This document shows positions 9,130-18,498 of a stretch of DNA of 64,000 nt, in pieces. The DNA lies in assembly GCF_900182695.1 (NCBI RefSeq), contig NZ_FXTK01000010.1, forward strand, positions 1 through 64,000, in the 5' to 3' direction. The notes under the pieces were generated by a model. The model saw nothing but the letters and a program-made list of their open reading frames with translations. It was not told the DNA's origin and did not search any database. Source of the stretch: Paracoccus laeviglucosivorans (lineage in GTDB: Bacteria > Pseudomonadota > Alphaproteobacteria > Rhodobacterales > Rhodobacteraceae). Positions within the stretch are counted from its first letter, which is position 1. Every line of letters begins with the position of its first letter. A program made the position numbers and the translations under genes.

Positions 9130-9899
9130 TCCGGGAACCTTGGGTCGGTGCCGACAGGGCGAAAGCGGCGGTCGTAATCGCCGGCATACAGGCGGGATTC
9201 GTCGAAATCCTCGGCCGCCAAAGCGCGGCCCACAAGGATCAGGGCGGTGCGTTCGCCCACACCCACGGCGGGGTCCAGTGTGGCCAGCGTGGCGCGAATG
9301 ATGCGCTGATCGGGCCAGCTTGCGCGAAAGACCACGGCCACCGGGCAATCCGCACCGTAATGCGGCGTCAGCTCGTCGCGGACGCGGTCCAGCACATGCA
9401 CCGACAAATGGATCGCCAGCGTGGCCCCGGTCGCGCCAAATGCGGCCAGCGTCTCACCATCCGGCATCGCCGAGGCCCGCCCCGACGTGCGGGTCAGCAC
9501 CACCGACTGCGCCACCCCCGGCAGCGTCAGTTCCGCCCCCAGCGCGGCAGCGGCGGCGGCGAAACTGGGCACGCCCGGCGTCACGTCATAGGGGATCCCC
9601 AGCGCACGCAACCGTCGCAATTGTTCGCCCATCGCGGACCAGACCGACAGATCGCCCGAATGCAGCCGCGCCACGTCATGGCCTGCCTGATGCGCGGCGA
9701 CGATTTCCGCAATGATCGCATCCAGATCCATGCTGGCGGTGTTCACGATCCGCGCGCCCGGCGGGCAATGGGCAAGCAACGCCTGCGGCACCAGCGATCC
9801 GGCATACAGACAGACCGGGCAAGCCGCGATCAGATCGCGACCGCGCAGCGTGATCAGGTCGGCGGCGCCTGGGCCTGCGCCGATGAAATGGACGGTCAT
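9126..9899 (-). CDS. cobM: Precorrin-4 C11-methyltransferase
   Basis: A 257-residue SAM-dependent tetrapyrrole methylase that converts precorrin-4 to precorrin-5. The glycine loop [11 protein letters not shown] lies at 6-16. The CobM-typical [24 protein letters not shown] and [15 protein letters not shown] blocks are all present. The ATG at 9899 overlaps the stop of cobE by four bases, and its own stop overlaps the cobB start. The whole cobL-cobE-cobM-cobB-cobF run is coupled this way. Confidence 0.95.
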   Translation of the reverse strand: MTVHFIGAGPGAADLITLRGRDLIAACPVCLYAGSLVPQALLAHCPPGARIVNTASMDLDAIIAEIVAAHQAGHDVARLHSGDLSVWSAMGEQLRRLRALGIPYDVTPGVPSFAAAAAALGAELTLPGVAQSVVLTRTSGRASAMPDGETLAAFGATGATLAIHLSVHVLDRVRDELTPHYGADCPVAVVFRASWPDQRIIRATLATLDPAVGVGERTALILVGRALAAEDFDESRLYAGDYDRRFRPVGTDPRFPE

Positions 9900-10258
9900 A
9901 GTGGGTCTCCTTCGGCGATGGCGGCGGTCGCCATCCCGTCTTGCGAGATGAGGCGCGGCATGACGATCCGCGCGCCGGGGGCCAGTGCGGAAAGCGCCGC
10001 CGCCTCGGCCACGGATCCCGTGTGATAAAGCTGGATCACGCGCGGCGATTGCGTGGGGGTTTGGATGCCCGCCACCCCGACCGGGATCAGGGGCACGCCA
10101 AGCTGTGCGGCCAGCGCCCGGATCGCGGGGCTCGCCGCCTTGTCGTGCGGGGTCGCCAGCGCGTCGCACCCTCCGGCGCGGGTCAGCGCGTCGTAAAGCG
10201 AATGCAGCGTGGCCGCGCGGCGAAAGCCCATGCCCGCGACCCTCACGGCAGGCTCCAT
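9896..10258 (-). CDS. cobE: Cobalamin biosynthesis protein CobE (CbiG C-terminal type)
   Basis: A 120-residue protein homologous to the C-terminal domain of CbiG. It has the conserved N-terminal [19 protein letters not shown] block and the LGVPLIPV segment near 53. CobE is needed for efficient aerobic cobalamin synthesis, but its biochemical step is not firmly assigned. The ATG at 10258 overlaps the cobL stop by 16 bases; a GTG four codons further in is an alternative. It lies between cobL and cobM in the coupled operon, as in other Rhodobacterales. Confidence 0.85.
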   Translation of the reverse strand: MEPAVRVAGMGFRRAATLHSLYDALTRAGGCDALATPHDKAASPAIRALAAQLGVPLIPVGVAGIQTPTQSPRVIQLYHTGSVAEAAALSALAPGARIVMPRLISQDGMATAAIAEGDPL

Positions 10259-11406
10259 TGCGTCACGCTGCGGGCGGGTGTCCAGCCGCGCATCCGGCCA
10301 AGGGGGGTGGCTTCTTCGACGCTCAGGCGGGTCAGGGTGCCGCCGCGTCGGGCGTGCAATGCGATCAGCAGCGCCTCGGTCTCCAGCGTGACGGCATTGA
10401 TGACCATCCGGGCATCGGGCAAGGTGTCGATGACCGCTTCGCTGGCGCCACCGCCGACAAAGATCGCATCGGGGCGCGGCAGATCATGCAGGAAATCAGG
10501 TGCATCGCCGTGGACCGCCCGCATCCGGTCCTGCAGACCGAAGGCAGCGATATTGGCGCGGATATTGGCGATGCGGTCGGTGCGGGGTTCGATCGCGATC
10601 GCCCGCCCGCCATTCAGGCACCATTCGACGCTGACCGAACCCGAGCCGCCGCCGATGTCCCAAAGCAATTCGCCCGCGCGGGGGGCCAGCGCCGCCAGCG
10701 TCATCGCCCGGACCACGCGTTTGGTGATCTGCCCATCATGGGCGAAACTGTCGTCCGGCAGGCCGAAACCGCGCGGCAGACCGCTGCCCGCGGGCAGATC
10801 CGCCCCATCCAGCGCAACGGCGACCGGGGCCGCGCACTCCAGCGCAAATCCGTCGGCCCGCGCATGACGGACCCGTTCGCGCGGCCCGCCCAACGCCTCA
10901 AGCACCGTCATCTGCGTGGCGCCCAAGCCCTGCGCCACCAGCCATCGCGCCAGCGCCGCAGGGGCATCGCCGTCGCGCAGCAGGCACAGCGCCCGCGCGC
11001 CGCGCGCCATGACCGGACGCAGCCGGGCAAAGGGGGCGGCGTGCAGGCCAATGCAGGTCACGTCCTGCAACCCCCAGCCCAGACGGGCGGCGGCCAGCGA
11101 AAATGTCCCCGGCACGGGAAAGGCCCGCCATTCGCCGGGGGTCACCGCATCGGCCAGCGTGCCGCCCGCGCCGTGCCAGAACGGATCACCCGAGACCAGC
11201 GCGGCCACACGCTGCCCCCGCAGTGCCAGCAGGGGCGCGATGTCGAACGGCACCGGCCATGCCCGCCCCGCGATCCCCGCCAGCGTCAGATGACGCGGCG
11301 CGCCAAAGACGATTTCCGCGTCCTGCAGCGCCTGCCTGCTTGCAGCGGGCAGGCCGTCCGGTCCATCTTCGCCCAGACCGATGATCGACAGCCAAGGCTC
11401 AACCAT
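10243..11406 (-). CDS. cobL: Precorrin-6Y C5,15-methyltransferase (decarboxylating)
   Basis: A 387-residue bifunctional enzyme. The N-terminal CbiE-type tetrapyrrole methylase (IIGLGEDG near residue 6; [12 protein letters not shown] near 74) methylates C5. The C-terminal CbiT-type methyltransferase ([14 protein letters not shown] near 240) methylates C15 and decarboxylates the C12 acetate. Together they make precorrin-8X. The fused form is typical of the aerobic pathway. The start at 11406 shares two bases with the start of cobK on the other strand (CATG), so the cobL promoter would have to lie within cobK unless transcription runs in from cobJ. Confidence 0.95.
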   Translation of the reverse strand: MVEPWLSIIGLGEDGPDGLPAASRQALQDAEIVFGAPRHLTLAGIAGRAWPVPFDIAPLLALRGQRVAALVSGDPFWHGAGGTLADAVTPGEWRAFPVPGTFSLAAARLGWGLQDVTCIGLHAAPFARLRPVMARGARALCLLRDGDAPAALARWLVAQGLGATQMTVLEALGGPRERVRHARADGFALECAAPVAVALDGADLPAGSGLPRGFGLPDDSFAHDGQITKRVVRAMTLAALAPRAGELLWDIGGGSGSVSVEWCLNGGRAIAIEPRTDRIANIRANIAAFGLQDRMRAVHGDAPDFLHDLPRPDAIFVGGGASEAVIDTLPDARMVINAVTLETEALLIALHARRGGTLTRLSVEEATPLGRMRGWTPARSVTQWSLP

Positions 11407-12142
11407 GACGCGCATCCTTTTGCTGGGCGGCACGACCGAGGCGGGGCAATTGGCCCGATTGCTGGCCGATGCCGGGGTGCAGGCGGTGTTTTCCTATGCC
11501 GGGCGCACGGCGAAGCCCTTGCCGCAGCCCTTGCCCACGCGGATCGGCGGCTTTGGCGGCGTGCCGGGACTTGTCGAATATCTGGGCAGTCAGGGCATCA
11601 CCCATATCGTGGATGCGACCCATCCCTTTGCCGCGGGCATGAGCCGCAATGCCATAGATGCCAGCCGCCTGACCGGCCTGCCTCTGATCGGGCTGGAACG
11701 CGCGCCTTGGGTCCGGCAGTCGGGCGACGACTGGACCAGCGTGACGGATTTTGAATCCGCGGCGGCCAGCCTGCCCGGCGACGGCTCGGGCGTATTCCTT
11801 GCCATCGGTCGGCAGAATCTTGCATCCTTTCTGGGCCGCGCGCATCGCTGGATGCTGCGCTTTGCCGAGGTGGCCAGCCATCCCCTGCCGGATGCGACGC
11901 TGATAGTATCGCGCGGCCCGTTCAGCGTGCCGGGCGATACGGAATTGCTGCGCCGCCACGACATTCGCCACATCGTCGCCAAGAATGCCGGAGGAGTCGC
12001 GGCCCAGCCCAAGCTGACCGCCGCTCGCGCGCTGGGCCTGCCGGTGGTGATGATCGACCGCCCCCGCCTGCCTGCGCGCCGCGTCGTGGCCTTGCCCGAG
12101 CAGGTCATGGCGTGGCTTCATGGTGCGGAACGCGGGGTATAG
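11405..12142 (+). CDS. cobK: Precorrin-6A reductase
   Basis: A 245-residue NADPH-dependent reductase that converts precorrin-6A to precorrin-6B. It opens with [20 protein letters not shown], the CobK/CbiJ nucleotide-binding start. The conserved HIVDATHPFAAGMSRNA block near 60 and the KNAGG segment near 194 are present. It is the only plus-strand gene inside the cob cluster. It shares start-codon bases with cobL and overlaps the 3' end of cobJ by 25 bp. No obvious ribosome binding site is visible, and its promoter must lie inside cobL. Confidence 0.94.
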   Translation: MTRILLLGGTTEAGQLARLLADAGVQAVFSYAGRTAKPLPQPLPTRIGGFGGVPGLVEYLGSQGITHIVDATHPFAAGMSRNAIDASRLTGLPLIGLERAPWVRQSGDDWTSVTDFESAAASLPGDGSGVFLAIGRQNLASFLGRAHRWMLRFAEVASHPLPDATLIVSRGPFSVPGDTELLRRHDIRHIVAKNAGGVAAQPKLTAARALGLPVVMIDRPRLPARRVVALPEQVMAWLHGAERGV

Positions 12143-12840
12143 ACCCACGGGCCTGCGCGGCGCGTGGCGCTGTTGCCCACGATCACCACGGTCCGCATAT
12201 CGGCCATATCGGGGGTCGCCTGCGCCAGCGTCACGGTGCGCAGCATCTCATCGGGGGTCGTCACCGCGCGGGCGAATGAGATCAGCCGATCCGGCCCGCA
12301 TTCCTCGCGCAGGATGTCCAACACCTGCGCAAACCCATCGGGCCGGGCCTTTGAGCGTGGGTTATAGAACGCCATTGCGAAATCGGCCTGCGCGGCCAGC
12401 CGCAGGCGGCGCTCGATCAGATCCCAGGGCTTCAGGTTGTCCGAAAGATTGATCGCGCAGAAATCATGCCCCAAGGGCGCACCCAGCCGCGCCGCCGCCG
12501 CCAGCATCGCGGTGATGCCGGGCAGGATGCGGATGTCGGGGGGATCGTCCGTCACGGCCTCGAACAGCGCCGAGGCCATGGCGAACACCCCCGGATCGCC
12601 CGAGGAGACGATGACGACCCGCCGCCCCGTCCGCGCCAGATCCAGCGCCAGCCGCGCCCGGTCCAGCTCCACCCGGTTGTCCGACGGATGCAGGGTCAGC
12701 CCGTCACGCGGGGCCACGCGGGCGACATAGGGGATATATCCCACCACATCCGTCGCCTGATCCAGTGCGGCCCGCACCTCGGGCGTGATCAGATCTTCGG
12801 CCCCCGGTCCAAGCCCCGCGACGGCAACCCAGCCGCTCAT
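12118..12840 (-). CDS. cobJ: Precorrin-3B C17-methyltransferase
   Basis: A 240-residue SAM-dependent enzyme that methylates C17 and contracts the ring to give precorrin-4. It shows GLGPGAEDLITPEV near residue 8, VGYIPYV near 34, the VSSGDPGVFAMA block near 78 and NLSDNLKPWDLIE near 130, all typical of CobJ/CbiH. The start at 12840 overlaps the cobI stop by four bases. It is the last gene of the upper cob block before the opposite-strand cobK. Its 3' end overlaps cobK by 25 bp. Confidence 0.95.
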   Translation of the reverse strand: MSGWVAVAGLGPGAEDLITPEVRAALDQATDVVGYIPYVARVAPRDGLTLHPSDNRVELDRARLALDLARTGRRVVIVSSGDPGVFAMASALFEAVTDDPPDIRILPGITAMLAAAARLGAPLGHDFCAINLSDNLKPWDLIERRLRLAAQADFAMAFYNPRSKARPDGFAQVLDILREECGPDRLISFARAVTTPDEMLRTVTLAQATPDMADMRTVVIVGNSATRRAGPWVYTPRSAP

Positions 12841-13574
12841 TCGGCGGCATCCGCCAGCGGGCGGCGGCCATTGCCATGCACCAGCACCGTCGCGAAATAG
12901 GGGCATGCCGCCATGTCGGCCTGCGTCAGGGGCGTTACGCGCTGGGTGGGCATCGTGCCGCGTTCCACCAGCCACGCATCGCCCATCCGCCCCGCCGCCG
13001 CCAAGGCGCGGGCGATCTTGGGCAGGTTGCGCCCCGTTTTCATCACCACGACCGCATCGGCGGCACGGATATGGCGGATCAGCGCGTCCTCGGGCAGGGT
13101 GCCCATCAGCACGGTCATCGCATCATCGCCCCATGTCATCGGTTGGCCCACGGCGTTCCAGCAGCCCGTCATGCCGGGAATGCCGGGGATGATCTCGACC
13201 GTCACCAGCCCCTGCAACCGCGCGTGCAGATGCATGAACGAGCCGTAGAACAGCGGATCCCCCTCGCATAGCACGACGACATCGCCCTGCGCCGCCAGCG
13301 CCGCCAGCCGAACGGTCCATTCGTCATAGAAGGCCGCCAGCAGGCGGTTATATTCCGGGCTGTCAAAGGGGATTTCGGTCGTGACCGGATATTCCATCGC
13401 GTGCTCAGTCACGTCCGCCGCCAGCATATGGCCGACGATGCGGCGGGCCTGCCCCTCGCGGCCCTTTTTGCGGAAATAAGCGATCTGGCGCGCGCCGCGG
13501 ATGGTGCGGTCGGCGCGGACCGACATCAGGTCCGGGTCGCCGGGGCCAAGGCCCGCGCAGATGACCTTGCCCAT
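12837..13574 (-). CDS. cobI: Precorrin-2 C20-methyltransferase
   Basis: A 245-residue methylase that converts precorrin-2 to precorrin-3A. The motifs are GLGPGDPDLMSVRA near residue 8, the CobI-typical YFRKKGREGQARRI near 33, LCEGDPLFYGSFMHLHARL near 105, and PGIPGMTGCWNAVG near 132. The ATG at 13574 follows the cobG-cobH stop with a two-base gap. Length and motif set match the aerobic CobI form rather than the cobalt-dependent CbiL. Confidence 0.95.
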   Translation of the reverse strand: MGKVICAGLGPGDPDLMSVRADRTIRGARQIAYFRKKGREGQARRIVGHMLAADVTEHAMEYPVTTEIPFDSPEYNRLLAAFYDEWTVRLAALAAQGDVVVLCEGDPLFYGSFMHLHARLQGLVTVEIIPGIPGMTGCWNAVGQPMTWGDDAMTVLMGTLPEDALIRHIRAADAVVVMKTGRNLPKIARALAAAGRMGDAWLVERGTMPTQRVTPLTQADMAACPYFATVLVHGNGRRPLADAAE

Positions 13575-13576
13575 GG

Positions 13577-15343
13577 TTATTCCTTCCGGCTGGCAAGCGC
13601 GTTGACGGCGGCGACCGTGATCGCGGATCCGCCCAGCCGCCCGCGCACGATCAGCGCGGGCACCGGCAGGTCGGCCATCAGCGCGTCCTTGGATTCGGCG
13701 GCACCGACAAAGCCCACGGGACAGCCGATGATCGCGGCGGGGCGGGGGCAGGCGGGGTCGCGCAGCATGTTCAGCAGATGAAACAGCGCGGTCGGCGCAT
13801 TGCCGATCGCGACCACCGCACCGGCCAGATCCTCGCGCCACAGCTCAAGCGCCGCAGCCGACCGGGTGTTGCCCATGGCGGCGGCCATGTCGGGCACGCG
13901 GGGGTCATGCAGGGTGCAGATGACGCGGTTATCGGCGGGCAGGCGCGGGCGGGTGATACCTTCGCTGACCATGCGGGCATCGCACAGGATCGGGGCACCG
14001 GCGGCCAGTGCGGCCTGCGCGGCCTCGGCCATGCCGGACGAGAAGACAACATCGCGTTCCAGCCCGACCAGCCCCGCAGCATGGATCATGCGGACCACCA
14101 CCGGCTCCTCCTCGGGGGAAAAGCGGCCAAGATCGGCCTCGGCGCGGATGGTGGCAAAGGACTGGCGATAGATCGCCGCGCCATCGGTTTCATAGATATG
14201 CATGGGCGTGCCTTGGGTTTTCGCGGTCATGTCATGGGCGGGGGGCGCGATCAAGCGCGGGATGTCATCCGCCTGCGCCCTTGCGACCGCAGCATCGACC
14301 ACGGTCCCGTCCCGGATCAGGTCAAAGCGATCCGCCGCAACGGCCACCAGCGTCAGATCTGCCCGTCCGCGATGGGCGCAACCCTTGGCGCAGCCGCTGA
14401 CATGCAATGTGCGCGGGCCAAGCAGGGGGGCAAGGCGTCGGGCCAGCCTGCGCACATCCGCCAGCCCCTGTGGACAGCGGGGGGCGCCGGTGCAGGCCGA
14501 GATGCGCAGCATCGGATCGCCGGGGGCCTTGATGGTCCCCAAGATACGTCCCTGCGACGGGGTTTCCAGCAGCAGCATCCGCCAGGGCGTCAACCGCACG
14601 GGCGCATCCACCGCCGCAAGCTGGTCTGCCGTGATCTGCCCGAAGGCAAAGCCCAGCAGCTGCCCCTGCGGCACTGCGCCGGGTTGCAAGGGGGGGCGCT
14701 GCGCGGGCCTCGCCTCGCGCAAGGCATCAGACGGCGGGGACGCGCGGGCCACAACATCGCGCATCCTGCCCCGGCCCGCATGGATGCCGCCATTTGCCAC
14801 AAACCATGCGGTCAGGGTCCGTGCGGCCTCTGCCCCCGGCAGGAACCAATTCGCGCCCTCGGGCCAGCATTGCCAGCCATGGGGGCCGCGGATCAGGCGG
14901 ATGTCTGCGGGTGCGGCGGTCAGCACAGGCGCGGCGTCATCCACCGTGAAGCCGAACTTGCCCGGCAGGGGCGAAGCATCGCGGGTCAGCCAATCGGCCA
15001 GCGCCTCGGCCATCTGCCACGCCTCGCCGCCCACCGGGGCAAAGGGCGACAGGATCACATTGCGCCGCGCCTCTGCCTCGATCGAGGCGTCCAGAAGCCC
15101 CATCTCGCCCAATGCGACCAACACCGCTTCATGCCCAGCCGCGTCCAGCCCCCGCAATTGCAGGTTCGCGCGGTTGGTCAGGTCGATCAGCCCATTCCCA
15201 TGCCGCGCCGACAGTGCCGCAATCGCGTGGGCCTGTGCGACCGTCAGCCGCCCGTTCAACGGCTTGATCCGCAGGACCAGCCCGTCGCCCGAGGCCATGG
15301 GCCGCAACGCGCCGGGGCACCAGCCCTTGATGTCGAAGCTCAT
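13577..15343 (-). CDS. cobG-cobH: Precorrin-3B synthase fused in frame to precorrin-8X methylmutase
   Basis: A single open frame of 588 codons covers two enzymes. Residues 1 to about 370 are CobG, the Fe-S monooxygenase that makes precorrin-3B. It has the ferredoxin-like NRANLQLRG block near 57 and cluster cysteines 284, 290, 318 and 322 (CTGAPRC, GCAKGCAH). Residues 381-588 are CobH, which rearranges precorrin-8X to hydrogenobyrinate, with the catalytic His421 in VRMIHAAGLV. CobH alone normally starts near MHIYETDG (position 14203). No stop codon separates the parts, and no clear ribosome binding site precedes the internal ATGs. A run of six G at 14240-14245 lies near the junction and could hide an indel. 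Confidence 0.85.
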   Translation of the reverse strand: MSFDIKGWCPGALRPMASGDGLVLRIKPLNGRLTVAQAHAIAALSARHGNGLIDLTNRANLQLRGLDAAGHEAVLVALGEMGLLDASIEAEARRNVILSPFAPVGGEAWQMAEALADWLTRDASPLPGKFGFTVDDAAPVLTAAPADIRLIRGPHGWQCWPEGANWFLPGAEAARTLTAWFVANGGIHAGRGRMRDVVARASPPSDALREARPAQRPPLQPGAVPQGQLLGFAFGQITADQLAAVDAPVRLTPWRMLLLETPSQGRILGTIKAPGDPMLRISACTGAPRCPQGLADVRRLARRLAPLLGPRTLHVSGCAKGCAHRGRADLTLVAVAADRFDLIRDGTVVDAAVARAQADDIPRLIAPPAHDMTAKTQGTPMHIYETDGAAIYRQSFATIRAEADLGRFSPEEEPVVVRMIHAAGLVGLERDVVFSSGMAEAAQAALAAGAPILCDARMVSEGITRPRLPADNRVICTLHDPRVPDMAAAMGNTRSAAALELWREDLAGAVVAIGNAPTALFHLLNMLRDPACPRPAAIIGCPVGFVGAAESKDALMADLPVPALIVRGRLGGSAITVAAVNALASRKE

Positions 15344-18300
15344 GACGCCAGCACCGAATTGCGGCGGGTCACCCATAGTCCCGATTCCAGAAGCCGCGCG
15401 AACATTGCCCGCATCGCGGCCAGCGCGGCGGGGTTTTCGCGATCCATGAAGGCTACAACCTCGTCCCGGCCCAGCGTGGCGTCGTGGTAAAGATCGAACA
15501 GATGCCCCGGCACCACACCCGCCAGATTGGCGAAGGCGGCCATGTGGTCTAGCGTCGCCGCGATCTCTGCCGCGCCGCGAAAGCCATGCGCCATCATGCC
15601 GTCCGCCCATGCCGGATTGGCGGCGCGGGCGCGGGTGACGCGGGCGATCTCCTCGGTCAGCGACCGCGCGCGGGGGGTGTCGGGGCGGGTCGCGTCCAGA
15701 TGATAAAGCGCCGGGGCGGGCGCGCCGACCCGCGCCATGGCGGCGGCGAAACCGGCTTCATGCGCGGCGTAATCGCTGGCCAGCAGCAGGTCGGATTCCG
15801 GCAGATCCTGCGCATGGACGAACGCATCGGCCCCGGCCAGCCTGTCACGGATCGCCTGAGGCTGGTGTGTCACGGTCCCATCCGCGCCGATGGCATGGGA
15901 TGACGCGGCCAGCCACGCCTCGCCCGCAGCGGCGCGGGCATCGTCGGTGAATGTCTCGGCCAGTTCGGTGATGCCCAGCCCATACAGCCCCGGCTTGGGG
16001 CCGAAGACGCGGGACGCGCGGGTGATATAAGGGTTGTCCTCGGGCGTCTCATCGCGGGTCGCCAAGGCCTCGGCCCCGGTCTCGAACAGCTGTGCCAGCC
16101 CCGGAAACACGTCGCGAAACAGGCCCGAGACGCGTAGCGTCAGGTCGATCCGCGGGCGGCGCAGCTCGGCCAGGGGGATGATCTCGACGCCCGAAACCCG
16201 ACCTGAGCCTGCATCCCAGCGTGGAGCCATGCCCGCCAGATGCAGCGCCATGGCGAATTCCTCGCCCGCGGTGCGCATGGTGGCGCTGCCCCACAGGTCC
16301 ACGACCAGCCCACGCGGCCAGTCGCCATGGTCCTGCAGGTGGCGGCGCAGCAGCTCCTCGGCCAGCTTGACGCCTTGGGCATGGGCGTTGCGACTGGGCA
16401 CGGCGCGCGGGTCCACGGTGAAAAGGTTGCGCCCAGTGGGCAGCACGTCCAGCCGCCCCCGCGCGGGCGACCCCGAGGGGCCGGGGGCCACGCGCAGGCC
16501 CGACAGGGCGCGCGTCAGGCCGTCCATTTCACCCGGCGCGGCACCGTAGACATGCAGCCCCTCGCCAAAGCGGCTTTCCTTCAGGTCGCAGACGAAGCGG
16601 TCGATCAGCGGGATCGCCTCGGCCGGTGAGGCGTCGGAGGGCAGGCCAAGGTCGGTTTCGACGCCTGCCGCGCGGGCCTCGTCGCGGATCGCGCCGATCA
16701 GGCGGTCGCGGCGGCGCGGGTCAAGCCCGTCGGCGGTCGAATATTCGTCCAGCAGACGTTCCAGATGCAGCAGGTTCTGCGGCGTCGCTGCATCGGCCAA
16801 AGGGGGCGGGACATGGCCCAGCGTGACGGCGGATAGGCGGCGCTTGGCCTGCGCGGCCTCTCCGGGGTCGTTGACGATGAAGGGATAGATGACGGGCAGA
16901 TCGCCCAGCAGGGCTTGCGGCCAGCAGGCATCCGACAGCGCCACAGACTTGCCGGGCAGCCATTCCAGCGTGCCATGCGCGCCCATGTGGATGATGGCGT
17001 CGGTCTGGCTGCGCAGCCACAGATAAAAGGCGACATATTCGTGGCGTGGCGTGCGCGACAGGTCGTGGTAATCGTCGGCGCGGGCCTGGACCTCGCCACG
17101 CTCAGGTTGCAGGGCGATCAGCGCATCTGGGGTGCGGAGCGCGGCGAAATCGACGGTCTGCGGGGCATGGCCCCACGCGGCTTGCAGATCGTCGCGCAGG
17201 GGCTGGGGCAGGGTGCGCAGGGCGTCAGGATAGCCCGCCCATGTCAGACGCTCGGACATCAGCCGCTGGCCCAGATCGTCATGCGGGACGCCAAGGATTG
17301 CGCCGGTGGATGCCAGCGCGTCCAGACCAACCGCATGGGCCAGTTGATGCGCCTTGCCGGGATAGGTGGACAGGATCACGGCGCGGCGCGTGGCCGTGCG
17401 AAGCCCATGCCACGCCTTGATCCGTGCCACCGCCGCTGCAATCCCCGCCGCATCCGGCGCATGGATCAGGCGCGAGAATTGCAGGTCCGGGTCGCGGGGC
17501 TGCGGTTCCTTGAAGCTGATCGCGCCAAGAAAGATGCGGCCGTCGACCTCGGGCAACACGACATGCATTGCCAGATCGGCGGCGGAAAGGCCGCGATCTT
17601 CGGCTGCCCACAGCGCGCGCGGAGCGGTGGACAGCGCGACCTGAAACACCGGGCAATCGGCGGCGTCAAAAGGCGTGGCGCCCGCGTCGTCCCGCGCCGA
17701 AAAGGCAGTCATGTTCACCACCGCCGCCATCCCCGGCAGATGCGGCGCAAGCGACGCGCCAAGGCCGGGCAGCTTCAGGGAGGGGGCGAAAACACCGGTC
17801 GCGGCGAAGCCTGCGCGACGCAGCGCCCGGATCATCGCGTCCACGGGGGCCAGATCGGCGCTGGTCAGATAGCTGCGATAAAACGCGACCAGCACACGGC
17901 TTGCGCCCGCAAGCGGGGCCGGGATCACCCCGGCCTCGGCGTCGTAGAACCCCCATTGCGGGATCGCGGGCTGACCCGCTACCGAGGCCGTCCCCAGTCC
18001 CGCCGCCTGCGCCAGTTCCGCCAGCGCCATCTGCGCTGCCACCGCCCCGCCTTCGTCGCAAAGCGCCGACAGACGGCGCAGCACCGGGACGGGCAGGGTC
18101 GAGAACCGGTCCAGCGTCGGATCGGGCCGCCCATCGGCCGGCAGCAGCGCCAGCGCGATGCCCCGCCGCCGCGCCATGTCTTGCAGGCTGGCGACGCCAT
18201 AGGGCCAATACGCCTCGCCGCCGATCAGGCGGACAAGGATCGCCTTCGCCCCCGAAAGCGTCGCCTCGCAATACTGATCGACCGAGACGGGATGACGCAG

Positions 18301-18489
18301 CGCCGACAGGTTGCACAGCCGCAGGGACGGCAGCCCGACATGCGATCTGGCCTGATGCCAGCCCGCCGCAAATGCGCCAAGGTCGCTGTCCGAAAAGGAC
18401 AGCACCACCAGATCGGCGGGGCTTTGGTCAGGATCGGTCGGGATCTCGGTTTCCTCAAGCCCCCGGCCTTCGCGGAAGATGACGTGCAA
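15340..18489 (-). CDS. cobN: Cobaltochelatase large subunit CobN
   Basis: A 1049-residue homologue of magnesium chelatase subunit H that, with CobS and CobT, inserts Co2+ into hydrogenobyrinate a,c-diamide. Conserved blocks include HMGAHGTLEWLPGKSVAL near 490, YPFIVNDPGEAAQAKRR near 540, and VDLWGSATMRTAGEE in the last third. It is shorter than the about 1275-residue Pseudomonas denitrificans protein. The start is TTG at 18489, preceded by AGAGGA at good spacing; it gives the family N-terminus MHVIFRE. It lies directly after cobW and overlaps cobG by four bases. CobS and CobT are not in the window. Confidence 0.95.
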   Translation of the reverse strand: MHVIFREGRGLEETEIPTDPDQSPADLVVLSFSDSDLGAFAAGWHQARSHVGLPSLRLCNLSALRHPVSVDQYCEATLSGAKAILVRLIGGEAYWPYGVASLQDMARRRGIALALLPADGRPDPTLDRFSTLPVPVLRRLSALCDEGGAVAAQMALAELAQAAGLGTASVAGQPAIPQWGFYDAEAGVIPAPLAGASRVLVAFYRSYLTSADLAPVDAMIRALRRAGFAATGVFAPSLKLPGLGASLAPHLPGMAAVVNMTAFSARDDAGATPFDAADCPVFQVALSTAPRALWAAEDRGLSAADLAMHVVLPEVDGRIFLGAISFKEPQPRDPDLQFSRLIHAPDAAGIAAAVARIKAWHGLRTATRRAVILSTYPGKAHQLAHAVGLDALASTGAILGVPHDDLGQRLMSERLTWAGYPDALRTLPQPLRDDLQAAWGHAPQTVDFAALRTPDALIALQPERGEVQARADDYHDLSRTPRHEYVAFYLWLRSQTDAIIHMGAHGTLEWLPGKSVALSDACWPQALLGDLPVIYPFIVNDPGEAAQAKRRLSAVTLGHVPPPLADAATPQNLLHLERLLDEYSTADGLDPRRRDRLIGAIRDEARAAGVETDLGLPSDASPAEAIPLIDRFVCDLKESRFGEGLHVYGAAPGEMDGLTRALSGLRVAPGPSGSPARGRLDVLPTGRNLFTVDPRAVPSRNAHAQGVKLAEELLRRHLQDHGDWPRGLVVDLWGSATMRTAGEEFAMALHLAGMAPRWDAGSGRVSGVEIIPLAELRRPRIDLTLRVSGLFRDVFPGLAQLFETGAEALATRDETPEDNPYITRASRVFGPKPGLYGLGITELAETFTDDARAAAGEAWLAASSHAIGADGTVTHQPQAIRDRLAGADAFVHAQDLPESDLLLASDYAAHEAGFAAAMARVGAPAPALYHLDATRPDTPRARSLTEEIARVTRARAANPAWADGMMAHGFRGAAEIAATLDHMAAFANLAGVVPGHLFDLYHDATLGRDEVVAFMDRENPAALAAMRAMFARLLESGLWVTRRNSVLAS

Positions 18490-18498
18490 GCGGTTCCT

